Of a stretch of 39,149 bases of DNA, positions 7,690-18,586 are shown piece after piece; positions within the stretch are counted from its first letter, which is position 1; every line of letters begins with the position of its first letter. Source of the stretch: an uncultured Bacilli bacterium (GTDB lineage Bacteria > Bacillota_I > Bacilli_A > RF39 > UBA660); assembly GCA_944363935.1 (NCBI GenBank), contig CALVVT010000027.1:1-39149 (forward strand), read 5' to 3'. The position numbers and the translations under genes were made by a program. The notes under the pieces were generated by a model. That model did no database searches, was not told the DNA's origin, and was given only the letters and a program-made list of their open reading frames with translations.

Positions 7690-7883
7690 TAGTTCTTCGT
7701 GCCTATTTTGTTCTTCGCTACAACTCGTTTTTTACCTATTAAACAAGGAATTAAGGGAATTTGTCATATTTGTCTTTGGCGTTACTTGGTTTATTCCTTT
7801 TTATTTAAACTATATACCAGGTTTTTGCTTTTCACTTTCTATTCTGTCTTTGACTTGTACTTTGGTGATATCTTCATACAAGT

Positions 7884-7986
7884 CCAAGTCCGAGTGGGAC
7901 TCATAATAGGAAAAATTATATATTAAGATTGTTTTAAATATCACGAAAAAATTGTATAAAAAAAGAATGTCCCACGTAGGACTTGG
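7884..7986. repeat. inverted repeat pair at the edge of the TnpB element
   Basis: CCAAGTCCGAGTGGGACTCAT (7884-7904) is an imperfect inverted copy of ATGTCCCACGTAGGACTTGG (7967-7986). Each copy can also form its own small hairpin. About 60 AT-rich bases lie between. The repeat block ends just to the left, so this pair may mark the end of the TnpB element or an older insertion. Confidence 0.5.
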
Positions 7987-8165
7987 AATACCAGTTTATT
8001 AAAGTAAAATACTAAAATCAATAAACTTGGTACCTGCTTTATCTTACAATAAAGCTTTTCTACTTCGTTGAAACTAAAAAGTTTCTCCATAGACCATTAT
8101 AGGATGGTCGTCACCCTAAATGTAGTAATATTATATAAAAAATATAATAAATATACAAGTTATTT
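7967..8165 (-). ncRNA. candidate omega RNA (reRNA) of the TnpB element
   Basis: TnpB guide RNAs come from the 3' end of tnpB and the element's right end. Here about 190 bases just past the tnpB stop are unusually rich in stems: GACCAT/ATGGTC (8092-8097, 8104-8109), GAAAC/GTTTC (8070-8074, 8081-8085), TACCAGTTTATT with AATAAACTTGGTA (7989-8000, 8020-8032, one bulge) and GTCC/GGAC near 7969-7982. The conserved-looking GGGTGACGACC start is at about 8118-8108. The guide would be read past 7967, but the exact right end is not fixed. Assignment rests on position and structure. Confidence 0.55.
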
Positions 8166-9317
8166 TAATTGTTTTATATATTTTTTTACCCCTTCAAACA
8201 TAATATTAATAGCTGCATTTATATCCCTATCATGCTCATTATGACACGCTGGGCATGTCCAATTACGAATGTGCATATCTTTTAAAAGAGGATTCTGATA
8301 ACCACAAACACTACATATTTGGCTACTTGGGTAATATCTTCCTATCTGCATTAATTGTTTCCCTTGCCATTCACATTTATATTTTAAAACTCTAACAACT
8401 TCATACATTGATGTTTCGTTAAAAGATGCAGAAACTTCTTTATTACTTTTCATACTATCAATATCTAAATTTTCCACAACTATTATATCATTATCAGCAA
8501 GAATTTCATTTGTTATTTTATCCACCATATATTTTCTTTTATTTCGTTCTTTTTGATATAGTTTTTGGATTTTTAATTTAATTTTTTGACTATTCTTACT
8601 ATTCTTCTGACATCGTGATAATCCTTTTAGCAATCCTTTTAACCTTTTTTTGTTTAAAAAGCTTTCGTTTTTATATTTTTGACCTTGAGAAGTAGTTATA
8701 AAATCTTTTAATCCTAAATCTATACCAATAATACTAGAAACAGGAGTTACTACTGGTGTAATATCTTCGGCAACGTTTATACTAACGTAATATTTACCAG
8801 CATCTTTTTTTATTACTGCTCTTTTTATTTCCCCGGAAATAGATTGTTTATTTTTATATCCACTTATTTTTACCTTATTTAATTTAGGCAAGATAATATT
8901 CTGATTTTTAATATCTATTTTTATCGTATCATATGCTTTTCCACCATAAACACGATGAAAATTATTAATCGAATATCTTTCATTTATACCTTTTCTTTTA
9001 AATTTAGGTAATTCTTGTTTATTTCTTCTTTGGTTTTTCCGTTTATTAGCATCAGCTAGGTTAAAAATACTTACTCTTAAAGCACATTTATCTACCTCTC
9101 TTAACCAAGGATACTTATTTATTAAATTGCCCATAGCGAACAATTGTTCTTTTATCGTCTTTTGCTTTTTATTTTCATTAATTAACTGAAGTTGTTCGGT
9201 TAAAAAATAATTATAAATAAATCTTGTTGCGGCAAATGTTTTGTTTATAAGTGCTTCTTGCTCTTCTGTTGGATATAACCTAAAGACATAGCCTCTTAAT
9301 ATTTTTATACATCTCAC
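8160..9317 (-). CDS. tnpB: TnpB RNA-guided nuclease of an IS605/IS1341-type element
   Basis: A 385-aa OrfB/TnpB. The RuvC triad appears intact: D200 in IGIDLGLKDF, E282 in VVENLDIDSM and the final Asp in HDRDINAA (363/365). The zinc finger is CSVCGYQN...CPAC (Cys 335, 338, 355, 358). The N-terminus has the family YVFRLYPTEEQ. TnpB cuts DNA specified by its omega RNA. No TnpA transposase is nearby, so the element is not autonomous as seen. The start is odd: GTG 9317 touches the end of AAGGAG, whereas the best-spaced ATG is in another frame. It lies between the parS block and gyrA. Confidence 0.9.
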   Translation of the reverse strand: MRCIKILRGYVFRLYPTEEQEALINKTFAATRFIYNYFLTEQLQLINENKKQKTIKEQLFAMGNLINKYPWLREVDKCALRVSIFNLADANKRKNQRRNKQELPKFKRKGINERYSINNFHRVYGGKAYDTIKIDIKNQNIILPKLNKVKISGYKNKQSISGEIKRAVIKKDAGKYYVSINVAEDITPVVTPVSSIIGIDLGLKDFITTSQGQKYKNESFLNKKRLKGLLKGLSRCQKNSKNSQKIKLKIQKLYQKERNKRKYMVDKITNEILADNDIIVVENLDIDSMKSNKEVSASFNETSMYEVVRVLKYKCEWQGKQLMQIGRYYPSSQICSVCGYQNPLLKDMHIRNWTCPACHNEHDRDINAAINIMFEGVKKYIKQLK

Positions 9318-9420
9318 CTCCTTCGCTTTTATTTATATTTCAGCCCCTTTATTATATAATATACGACAAAAATTTAAAAAATCCTTCTTTTTTTTGGAAA
9401 AAAGATTAATTTTTAAAAAA

Positions 9421-9449
9421 AAGATATACCTATTTCGATAGATATACCT
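9421..9449 (-). terminator. probable gyrA terminator
   Basis: CTAT-TTCG-ATAG with AT-rich extension (around 9425-9446) forms a hairpin followed on the minus strand by a run of Ts (9426-9412). It sits about 40 bases past the gyrA stop. GATATACC is also repeated directly at 9423 and 9441. Confidence 0.55.
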
Positions 9450-9487
9450 TTATTTTGCATTTTTATATAACATTTTGTTATCTGAAG

Positions 9488-12064
9488 CTATTCTTTATCA
9501 CTGTCTAAATTACTGTCTACAATGTTTTCATTATCAACACTACTAGTAATTTCTTCGTTAGTGTCGTCGGCTGATAAGTTTTCCACAGCATTATCTATTT
9601 TTGTGGTGTTTTCACCAGTTTGAACTTCAGATTCAGCTTCAGTTTCTAAATCCTCTTCTTTATCAAGTAAAGCTACACTACTAACATGTTGATTATCTTT
9701 TAAATTAATTAACCTTACACCTTGTGCGATTCGACCATTAACAGGAACCTGGCTTACTGATAATCTAATAATCATACCACTATCAGTAATTATCATTAAA
9801 TCTTCGTCTCCATTTACTATCTTAAATGATACCATATTACCATTTTTTTCAGTAACACTTAATGATCTAACACCTTTACTACCACGATGTGTCATCCGAT
9901 ATTCGCTAACAGGAGTTCTTTTACCATAACCATTAGCAGTTACAACTAATACTTGATCATTTTCAGTAGCAACTTCAAGACCTACACAAATACTACCATT
10001 TAAATTAATACCTCTAACACCACTAGCAGTTCGGCCCATTACTCTAATTTCGTTTTCATTTACTCTTATCATTTGACCATTAGTAGCGGCTATCATAATT
10101 TCATTATTACCATTAGTTTTTTTAACAGAAATAAGTTGATCATCTTCACGTAAATTAATAGCTAATTTACCATTGGCTCTTATTTGCTCAAACTCTTTTA
10201 TGGCTGTTCTTTTTACTAAACCATTTTGCGTACAGAATACAATATTTTGACAATCGTCATCTTGAGCGATTTTAAGCATTGATTTAACGTTTTCGTCTTT
10301 ATCTAATGGTAATAAATTTACAATAGGAATTCCTTTAGATTGACGACTAAACTGCGGTATTTCATAACCTTTTAACCGATATACTTTACCTTTATTAGTA
10401 AAGAATAATAAATAATCATGAGTTGTCATAGCAGTTAATTTTTCCACAAAATCGTCTTCATTAGTACTCATTCCTTTTATACCAACTCCACCACGATTTT
10501 GCGTCCGATAAGTTTCACTAGTCATACGTTTAATATATCCTTTATCAGTTAAAGTAATAACAACGTTTTCCACAGGAATTAATGACTCGTCTTCAATATA
10601 ATCAATTGCTGTCATATCAATATTAGTCATTCTTGGTGTTGCATATTTATCTTTTATTTCTAACAATTCTGTTTTAATAACATTTAATATTTTATCTTCA
10701 CTACTTAAAATATCTTTTAACTGTTCAATTAATTCTAATAAATTATCAAGTTCTTCTAAAACTTTAGCTTTTTCTAAACCAGTTAACTTACGAAGTCTCA
10801 TTTCTAATATTGCTTCAGTTTGAACATCGTCTAAAGCAAATCTTGAAGTTAATTGTTCTTTGGCTTCGGCATCAGTTTTAGATTCTCTAATAATTTTTAT
10901 TACTTCGTCAATATTATCTAAAGCTATTTTTAATCCTTCTAAAATATGCGCGCGTTTTTCCGCTTTATCTAAATCAAATTTAGTTCTCCTATAAATAACT
11001 TCTTTTTGGAAATCAATATAATTACTTATAATTTCTTTTAAACCCATTATTTGTGGTTTGCCTTGATATAACATAAGCATATTAATACCATAAGACGACT
11101 GAAGCTGGGTATGTTTATAAAGATTATTTAATACAACATTAGGATTAGCATCTTTTTTTAATTCGATTACTATTTTTAAACCATCTTTATAAGAAGTTTC
11201 TTCTCTTAAATCAGCAATTCCTTCAATTACTTTATCTCGAACAAGTTCGGCAATTTTAGTAATAAGCGCGGAAGTGTTTACTTGATAAGGGACTTCCTTA
11301 ATTACAAGCTCATAACGGTTTTTATTTTCTATAACATCAACTTTACCACGAATTGAAATACTTCCTTTACCTGTTTCATAAGCTTTTTTTATTCCACTAT
11401 TTCCTAAAATGCTCCCACCAGTTGGGAAGTCTGGACCTTTAATATACTGCATTAAGTCAATTACATCAATATCTCTATTATCAATATAAGCGACGCAACC
11501 ATCAATTACTTCACCTAAATTATGCGGTGGAATATTAGTGGCCATCCCAACAGCGATTCCCATTGTTCCATTAACTAAAATATTAGGAAATCTTGAAGGT
11601 AAAACTTCTGGTTCTTTTCGCGAAGCATCAAAATTATCGACAAAATCAACGGTATTTTTATTGATATCTCGCAAAAGTTCCATAGCAATCTTACTGATTC
11701 TAGATTCAGTATAACGATATGCGGCGGCGGTACTACCATCGATAGCTCCAAAGTTACCATGACCATCTATTAATGGATGCCGATAACTAAAATCTTGAGC
11801 CATTCTAACCATTGCATCATAAACAGCAGTATCACCATGTGGGTGATAGTTACCAATAACCGCTCCAACTGTTTTAGCACATTTTACATAGCCTTTATCG
11901 GGAGTAAATCCTGATTCTAGCATTGTATATAAAATCCTTCGGTGAACCGGTTTTAGCCCATCTCTTAAATCAGGTATAGCTCTAGCGATTATAACACTCA
12001 TCGAGTATTCAAGAAAAGATTTTTGCATTTCGCTGACTATATTACTATTTTCTAATCTATCCAT
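9488..12064 (-). CDS. gyrA: DNA gyrase subunit A
   Basis: An 858-aa gyrase A, which cuts and reseals DNA to add negative supercoils. The breakage-reunion domain has PHGDTAVYD in the quinolone region (Thr79 at the E. coli Ser83 position, Asp83 at the Asp87 position) and the active tyrosine in AAAYRYTE (Tyr118). The C-terminal beta-pinwheel carries a GyrA box variant, QNRGGVG. The protein ends in an acidic, low-complexity tail ([13 protein letters not shown] onward). It lies 16 bases after gyrB with a GGGAGGT ribosome binding site. The GyrA box and gyrB pairing argue against ParC. Confidence 0.96.
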   Translation of the reverse strand: MDRLENSNIVSEMQKSFLEYSMSVIIARAIPDLRDGLKPVHRRILYTMLESGFTPDKGYVKCAKTVGAVIGNYHPHGDTAVYDAMVRMAQDFSYRHPLIDGHGNFGAIDGSTAAAYRYTESRISKIAMELLRDINKNTVDFVDNFDASRKEPEVLPSRFPNILVNGTMGIAVGMATNIPPHNLGEVIDGCVAYIDNRDIDVIDLMQYIKGPDFPTGGSILGNSGIKKAYETGKGSISIRGKVDVIENKNRYELVIKEVPYQVNTSALITKIAELVRDKVIEGIADLREETSYKDGLKIVIELKKDANPNVVLNNLYKHTQLQSSYGINMLMLYQGKPQIMGLKEIISNYIDFQKEVIYRRTKFDLDKAEKRAHILEGLKIALDNIDEVIKIIRESKTDAEAKEQLTSRFALDDVQTEAILEMRLRKLTGLEKAKVLEELDNLLELIEQLKDILSSEDKILNVIKTELLEIKDKYATPRMTNIDMTAIDYIEDESLIPVENVVITLTDKGYIKRMTSETYRTQNRGGVGIKGMSTNEDDFVEKLTAMTTHDYLLFFTNKGKVYRLKGYEIPQFSRQSKGIPIVNLLPLDKDENVKSMLKIAQDDDCQNIVFCTQNGLVKRTAIKEFEQIRANGKLAINLREDDQLISVKKTNGNNEIMIAATNGQMIRVNENEIRVMGRTASGVRGINLNGSICVGLEVATENDQVLVVTANGYGKRTPVSEYRMTHRGSKGVRSLSVTEKNGNMVSFKIVNGDEDLMIITDSGMIIRLSVSQVPVNGRIAQGVRLINLKDNQHVSSVALLDKEEDLETEAESEVQTGENTTKIDNAVENLSADDTNEEITSSVDNENIVDSNLDSDKE

Positions 12065-12080
12065 TTTTTATACCTCCCTC

Positions 12081-15114
<3,034 letters not shown>

Positions 15115-15190
15115 TACCTAGCCTCTTTTCGCTTAAATTACCATTTTTTAGAAAAAAACATATTTAGCAGTACTCCTATACCTATGTATA

Positions 15191-15199
15191 ATTATACCA
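15191..15199 (-). promoter_or_regulatory. recF-gyrB-gyrA promoter (extended -10)
   Basis: The minus strand reads TGGTATAAT (15199-15191), an extended -10 element, with no strong -35. The leader to recF is about 70 bases. It lies just after the comK-like terminator, so recF-gyrB-gyrA form a separate unit. Confidence 0.6.
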
Positions 15200-15221
15200 T
15201 AAAATTAGGAAAAATAATAAC

Positions 15222-15258
15222 AAAAAAAGACTAAAATAAACAAATTTAGTCCTTTTTT
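15222..15258 (-). terminator. terminator of the comK-like gene
   Basis: On the minus strand GACTAAA and TTTAGTC (15251-15245, 15235-15229) form a stem flanked by A and T runs. The gene's TAA stop (15248-15246) is inside the stem. Confidence 0.7.
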
Positions 15259-15695
15259 CGCATTTTTAAAGTTAACAATAATTTTGAAGCACGAAGAAAT
15301 TGATTTTCAAAAGAGAAAATTGATATTGGTAATTCTCTTTTTAATCCACCATAAAAGGTTACAATTACATTATTATCTTTAGCTTCATATTCTTTAACGT
15401 TAGCGATATTAACCCAGGCACAATTTTTATGTTCAAAAGATGTTGTTGGCATAAAGATAATTTCTTTACTTTCTTCAACTATTATAGGTAATTTATAGCC
15501 CATTTTCAGCATATTTTTACTTCCAACTAATCTTCCTAGTAATGAACTACCATAATATTCACAACTATAACTAATAATATTAGTTGGATTAGCTAAAATA
15601 TAATAGGTTTTATCGCCTTCAATTATTTCAGACTTACTTCCATCATAGGAAATAAGACAAGTATTAACGTTAACTTCATAATCATTTAATATAAT
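15246..15695 (-). CDS. comK: ComK-like competence transcription factor, apparent AUU/AUA start
   Basis: The C-terminal part resembles Bacillus ComK strongly: KLPIIVEESKEIIFMPT, CAWVNIANVKEYEA, VTFYGGLKRELPISIFSF and ENQFLRASKL match ComK's KPPIMV, FLFPT, CGWISHVHVKEFKA, ELPISYNSFENQVYRTAWL. The same frame continues upstream without a stop and gives NDYEVNVNTCLISYDGSK and SCEYYGSSLLGRLVGSK, matching ComK's YEVNGATIAVLPEEIDGK and CRFFGSSYAGRKAG. So the gene is about 149 aa, not the 88 aa from the first ATG (15512). No ATG, GTG or TTG is in frame; ATT 15695 or ATA 15692 follows AAGGGGGGG. The tail is about 35 aa shorter than Bacillus ComK. Confidence 0.75.
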   Translation of the reverse strand: MILNDYEVNVNTCLISYDGSKSEIIEGDKTYYILANPTNIISYSCEYYGSSLLGRLVGSKNMLKMGYKLPIIVEESKEIIFMPTTSFEHKNCAWVNIANVKEYEAKDNNVIVTFYGGLKRELPISIFSFENQFLRASKLLLTLKMRKKD

Positions 15696-15719
15696 ACTTC
15701 CCCCCCTTAAGGGAATTTT

Positions 15720-15757
15720 AGCATACCTATTTTGTCAACAATTGTCATATTATGTCG
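15720..15757 (-). promoter_or_regulatory. comK-like promoter region with three 10-bp-phased repeats
   Basis: On the plus strand TGTCA, TGTCA and TGTCG start at 15733, 15743 and 15753, exactly one helical turn apart. On the minus strand they include TTGACA, and further on TGCTAAAAT (about 15725-15717), an extended -10. ATGACA and TATGCT at 17 bases are another pairing. The phasing suggests a regulator binding site, unidentified. Confidence 0.4.
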
Positions 15758-15776
15758 ATTAAGGTAATTTTTTTGC

Positions 15777-16898
15777 TTAATAAGTTCTAATTGGTAAAAT
15801 TAACTGAATTAAATCGTCACTCTCTGGATTTTTAATAATAATTGGTTTTAATTCACCATTGAAAAATAATTTCATATCTGTAGATTCTAAAACCCGAAGG
15901 GCATCAAGCATAAATTTAGAAGAAAAAGCAATTTTAATTTCAGTTTCGTTATCTTTTTCCACCATAATTGTTTCTTCAACATTACCTATTTCTGGAATAT
16001 TTGACGAAATAACAATTATATTTTCTTTACTTTCTAATTTTATGGTATTTTTATCACTTTCATTAGTAAGTAATGAAGCTCTATCTATAGCATTATAAAA
16101 ATCAGTTAAATTTACTTTAATACCAAGTTCAAAAGTTTCTGGAATTAATTTAGAAGTATCAGGATAAGTTCCATTTATTAATCTAGTTAACATTGTTATT
16201 TGATTAAATTTGAAGATTACTTTATTAGTAAATATATGAATTTCCATATCTTCTTCGTCTTCAGTTAGTAATTTTACTAATTCATTTAAATGTTTGGTTG
16301 GAATAATTATATTGATGTTTTCATTGACTGACTCATTTAAAGTTATTTTTTTAATAGCTAGTCTATAAGAATCAGTAGCTGTACACTGCATAATATTTTC
16401 ACTTATTTTAAAGTTTATACCAGTTAATACTGGTCTTGATTCACCAGTACTAGTAGCAAAAGCTGTTTGATTTATCATTGTTTTAAATAATTTTTGATTT
16501 AAAATTATTGGATTTTTATTATATTCAAGTTCTAAATCAGGAAATTCTAAAGGATTACTACAATTAAGGGTAAAAGCTGTATTAGGAGTGGTAATATAAA
16601 GTTTAGAGCCTATTACTTCTTCTAAAGAAATAATTTCATGAGGAAGTTTTTTAATAATATCGTATATATATTTACCAGCTACAACTATTTCCCCAGTATT
16701 TTCTATTTTTTCAATATCTTTTTTATCGATAAATGTTTTTATCGCTATTTCATTATCCGTACTCATTAAATATAAACCATTATCGTCTAATACGAATTTA
16801 ATACAGTTTAAAATTGGTCTTAAGTTTTTATTGGATATTCCTTTTATTACGTAATTTAAATGTTCGATTAAAGTTTCTTGTTTTATTTCTAATTTCAT
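15777..16898 (-). CDS. dnaN: DNA polymerase III beta sliding clamp
   Basis: A 373-aa three-domain clamp that encircles DNA and tethers polymerase. It shows MKLEIKQETLIEHLNYVIKG at the start, GESRPVLTGINF in the middle and the C-terminal LILPIRTY that closes the protein-binding pocket. The ribosome binding site is AGGAGGT. It lies downstream of dnaA as in nearly all Firmicutes, with DnaA boxes in the gap between them. Confidence 0.97.
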   Translation of the reverse strand: MKLEIKQETLIEHLNYVIKGISNKNLRPILNCIKFVLDDNGLYLMSTDNEIAIKTFIDKKDIEKIENTGEIVVAGKYIYDIIKKLPHEIISLEEVIGSKLYITTPNTAFTLNCSNPLEFPDLELEYNKNPIILNQKLFKTMINQTAFATSTGESRPVLTGINFKISENIMQCTATDSYRLAIKKITLNESVNENINIIIPTKHLNELVKLLTEDEEDMEIHIFTNKVIFKFNQITMLTRLINGTYPDTSKLIPETFELGIKVNLTDFYNAIDRASLLTNESDKNTIKLESKENIIVISSNIPEIGNVEETIMVEKDNETEIKIAFSSKFMLDALRVLESTDMKLFFNGELKPIIIKNPESDDLIQLILPIRTY

Positions 16899-16945
16899 GT
16901 TTTTACCTCCTATTTTTATTAATTTAAATATATTTTTATTATTGA

Positions 16946-17028
16946 TGTGGAAAAAGTGGAAAACTAGGAAAATTGTTTATTTTAAAGGCTAAAATGGTTA
17001 AAAGTTTTCCTTTTTTTCTTGTGGATAA
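16946..17028. promoter_or_regulatory. DnaA boxes in the dnaA-dnaN gap
   Basis: A perfect box, TGTGGATAA (17020-17028), and a one-mismatch box, TGTGGAAAA (16946-16954), lie in a very AT-rich gap. With the cluster at 20.2-20.4 kb they would make a two-part origin like Bacillus oriC, where boxes lie on both sides of dnaA. I find no clear DnaA-trio run. Confidence 0.6.
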
Positions 17029-17042
17029 TTATAAGTTTTCCC

Positions 17043-18377
17043 CTACTTTATTTGATTGATTATTTTTGAAATTTCGATTTCTAAATTTTTATCTTTTTTA
17101 AGTTCGTCTTTTATTTTATTAACCGAATGCATTACAGTAGTATGGTCTTTGCCTCCAAAAGCACTACCAATTTTGGGTAATGATTCTTTTAAATGATAGC
17201 GGCAAATGTACATAGCTATTTGTCTTGGTACGGCAATTTTTTTTAATCTTTTTTTACTTATTATATCTTCAGGGGTTATATTATAGTTATTAGCTACTAA
17301 AGCAATGACTTGTTCGATTTTATTTTTAGTTAATACGGCTTTACCAATATAATCTTTTAAAGCTTCAATAGCGAGTTCAATAGTTATTTCCGAACCATTC
17401 ATGATGGTGGCATAAGCAAAAACTCTAGTTAAGGCCCCTTCTAGCTTTCTTATATCGGTTGTACAATTACTAGCGATATATTCTTTAACTTCATTTGGAA
17501 CCATATTACTAATTCCTTGAGCTTCGACTTTTTTATCTAATATCGCCATTCGAAGGTTAAAATCAGGGGGTAAAATATCGATAGTTAAACCCCAATTAAA
17601 TCTAGTCCGCAGTCTTTCTTCTAGTTTTTTTAAATCGTCAGGCGATCTATCTGAAGAAATAATAATTTGTTTATTATTAGTATGTAGTTCATTAAAGGTG
17701 TTGAAAAATTCTTGTTGGGTTTTACTAGCAATTTCTAAATACTGGATATCGTCAATCATTAAGACATCGATATTTCGATATTTATTTTTAAAGTTTTCCA
17801 CAGCTTTAAAATTACTATTCTCCCCTTTGCGGTAAATATTTAGAAAATCGTCGACAAACTTTTCACTAGTAACGTATAGGACTTTTTTATTGGATGTTGA
17901 AGTAATATAATTCCCTATCGCATGCATTAAATGGGTTTTCCCCAGTCCACTATTACCATAGATAAATAAAGGATTATACATACTACCTGGTTTTTCGGCC
18001 ACAGCTACCCCTATTGCTTTAGCGAATTTATTACTTTCACCAGATATAAAATTTTCAAAAGTATATTTTGTATCAAGTCCGCTTTCAAATATAGCTTCGT
18101 TATTTTCTGTATTAATTACCGGTTCTCTATTTTCTTCTTCAGTTACATATTCGAAGTTAAATATTGAACCACTAACTTCCATAAAAGTTTCTTTGATTAA
18201 ATCGTTATAGTTTTCTTTTAAATGTTTTTTATGCACATCAAGTGGTACTTCGACAACGGCATAATCGTCAGTTAGTTTAATTAATTTTGTGTCTTGAAAC
18301 CAAGTTTGAAACAAAACGGGTTTGACTTTTAATTTTACCTTTTCGAGAAAGGCTTTCCAAATATTATTATATTCCAT
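17043..18377 (-). CDS. dnaA: chromosomal replication initiator DnaA
   Basis: A 444-aa initiator. Domain I begins MEYNNIWKAFLEKV. The AAA+ domain has Walker A GNSGLGKTHLMHA, Walker B VLMIDDIQYLE and ERLRTRFNWGL. Domain IV has the DNA-binding signature FGGKDHTTVMHSVNKI. ATG 18377 is preferred because GGGGG lies five bases before it; ATG 18383 is too close. The native upstream region is interrupted: an insertion sequence begins only 23 bases before the start, so the gene's promoter now lies 1.8 kb away. A one-mismatch DnaA box occurs inside at 17794-17802. Confidence 0.97.
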   Translation of the reverse strand: MEYNNIWKAFLEKVKLKVKPVLFQTWFQDTKLIKLTDDYAVVEVPLDVHKKHLKENYNDLIKETFMEVSGSIFNFEYVTEEENREPVINTENNEAIFESGLDTKYTFENFISGESNKFAKAIGVAVAEKPGSMYNPLFIYGNSGLGKTHLMHAIGNYITSTSNKKVLYVTSEKFVDDFLNIYRKGENSNFKAVENFKNKYRNIDVLMIDDIQYLEIASKTQQEFFNTFNELHTNNKQIIISSDRSPDDLKKLEERLRTRFNWGLTIDILPPDFNLRMAILDKKVEAQGISNMVPNEVKEYIASNCTTDIRKLEGALTRVFAYATIMNGSEITIELAIEALKDYIGKAVLTKNKIEQVIALVANNYNITPEDIISKKRLKKIAVPRQIAMYICRYHLKESLPKIGSAFGGKDHTTVMHSVNKIKDELKKDKNLEIEISKIINQIK

Positions 18378-18391
18378 AAACATCCCCCATT

Positions 18392-18399
18392 AATATAGA
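18392..18399. repeat. target site duplication, left copy (AATATAGA)
   Basis: AATATAGA directly abuts the left end of the insertion sequence and is repeated at 20186-20193 directly after the right end. It lies between the dnaA ribosome binding site and the IS. Confidence 0.8.
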
Positions 18400-18586
18400 G
18401 GTAGTGTGAATAGTTTATTACACTACCCATGCTTTTCTCTTTATATTTAAAGGCTTTTTCTAACATTTTACTAATGACTCCCTTTTTGAAGTGATTTTTT
18501 TTTTTTTAAATTTTCTTTTTACTCTATCAAAAAATGACAAATATCTCTATAATAATTTTAGAACATATAGAAACGAGGTATCTGTC

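Larger units (their letters stand above)
7316..7870. repeat. tandem repeat block carrying parS sites (2 full copies and 1 partial)
   Basis: Three consecutive copies of one unit begin at 7316, 7535 and 7774. Copy 1 is 219 bp, copy 2 is 239 bp and copy 3 stops after about 97 bp. Copies share long blocks such as TTTTCACTTTCTAT, GTCTTTGACTTGTAC and GTGCCTATTTTGTTCTTCGC. Copy 2 is longer because it has a second parS-like site next to the first. Open frames exist on the plus strand in several phases, but they merely repeat, code hydrophobic peptides without ribosome binding sites, and translate parS itself as FHVEH. I read the block as non-coding centromere DNA about 13 kb from oriC. Confidence 0.88.

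Noticed and set aside
7316-7926. Three or four overlapping plus-strand ORFs of 61-128 aa rich in Phe, Leu and Tyr
   Set aside because: They repeat with the tandem unit, exist in several frames, lack ribosome binding sites and translate the parS sites.
18400-18427. GGTAGTGT/ACACTACC hairpin as a native dnaA leader regulator
   Set aside because: It lies within the left end of the IS; the outer half is the terminal inverted repeat. It can still act in the present leader but is not ancestral.
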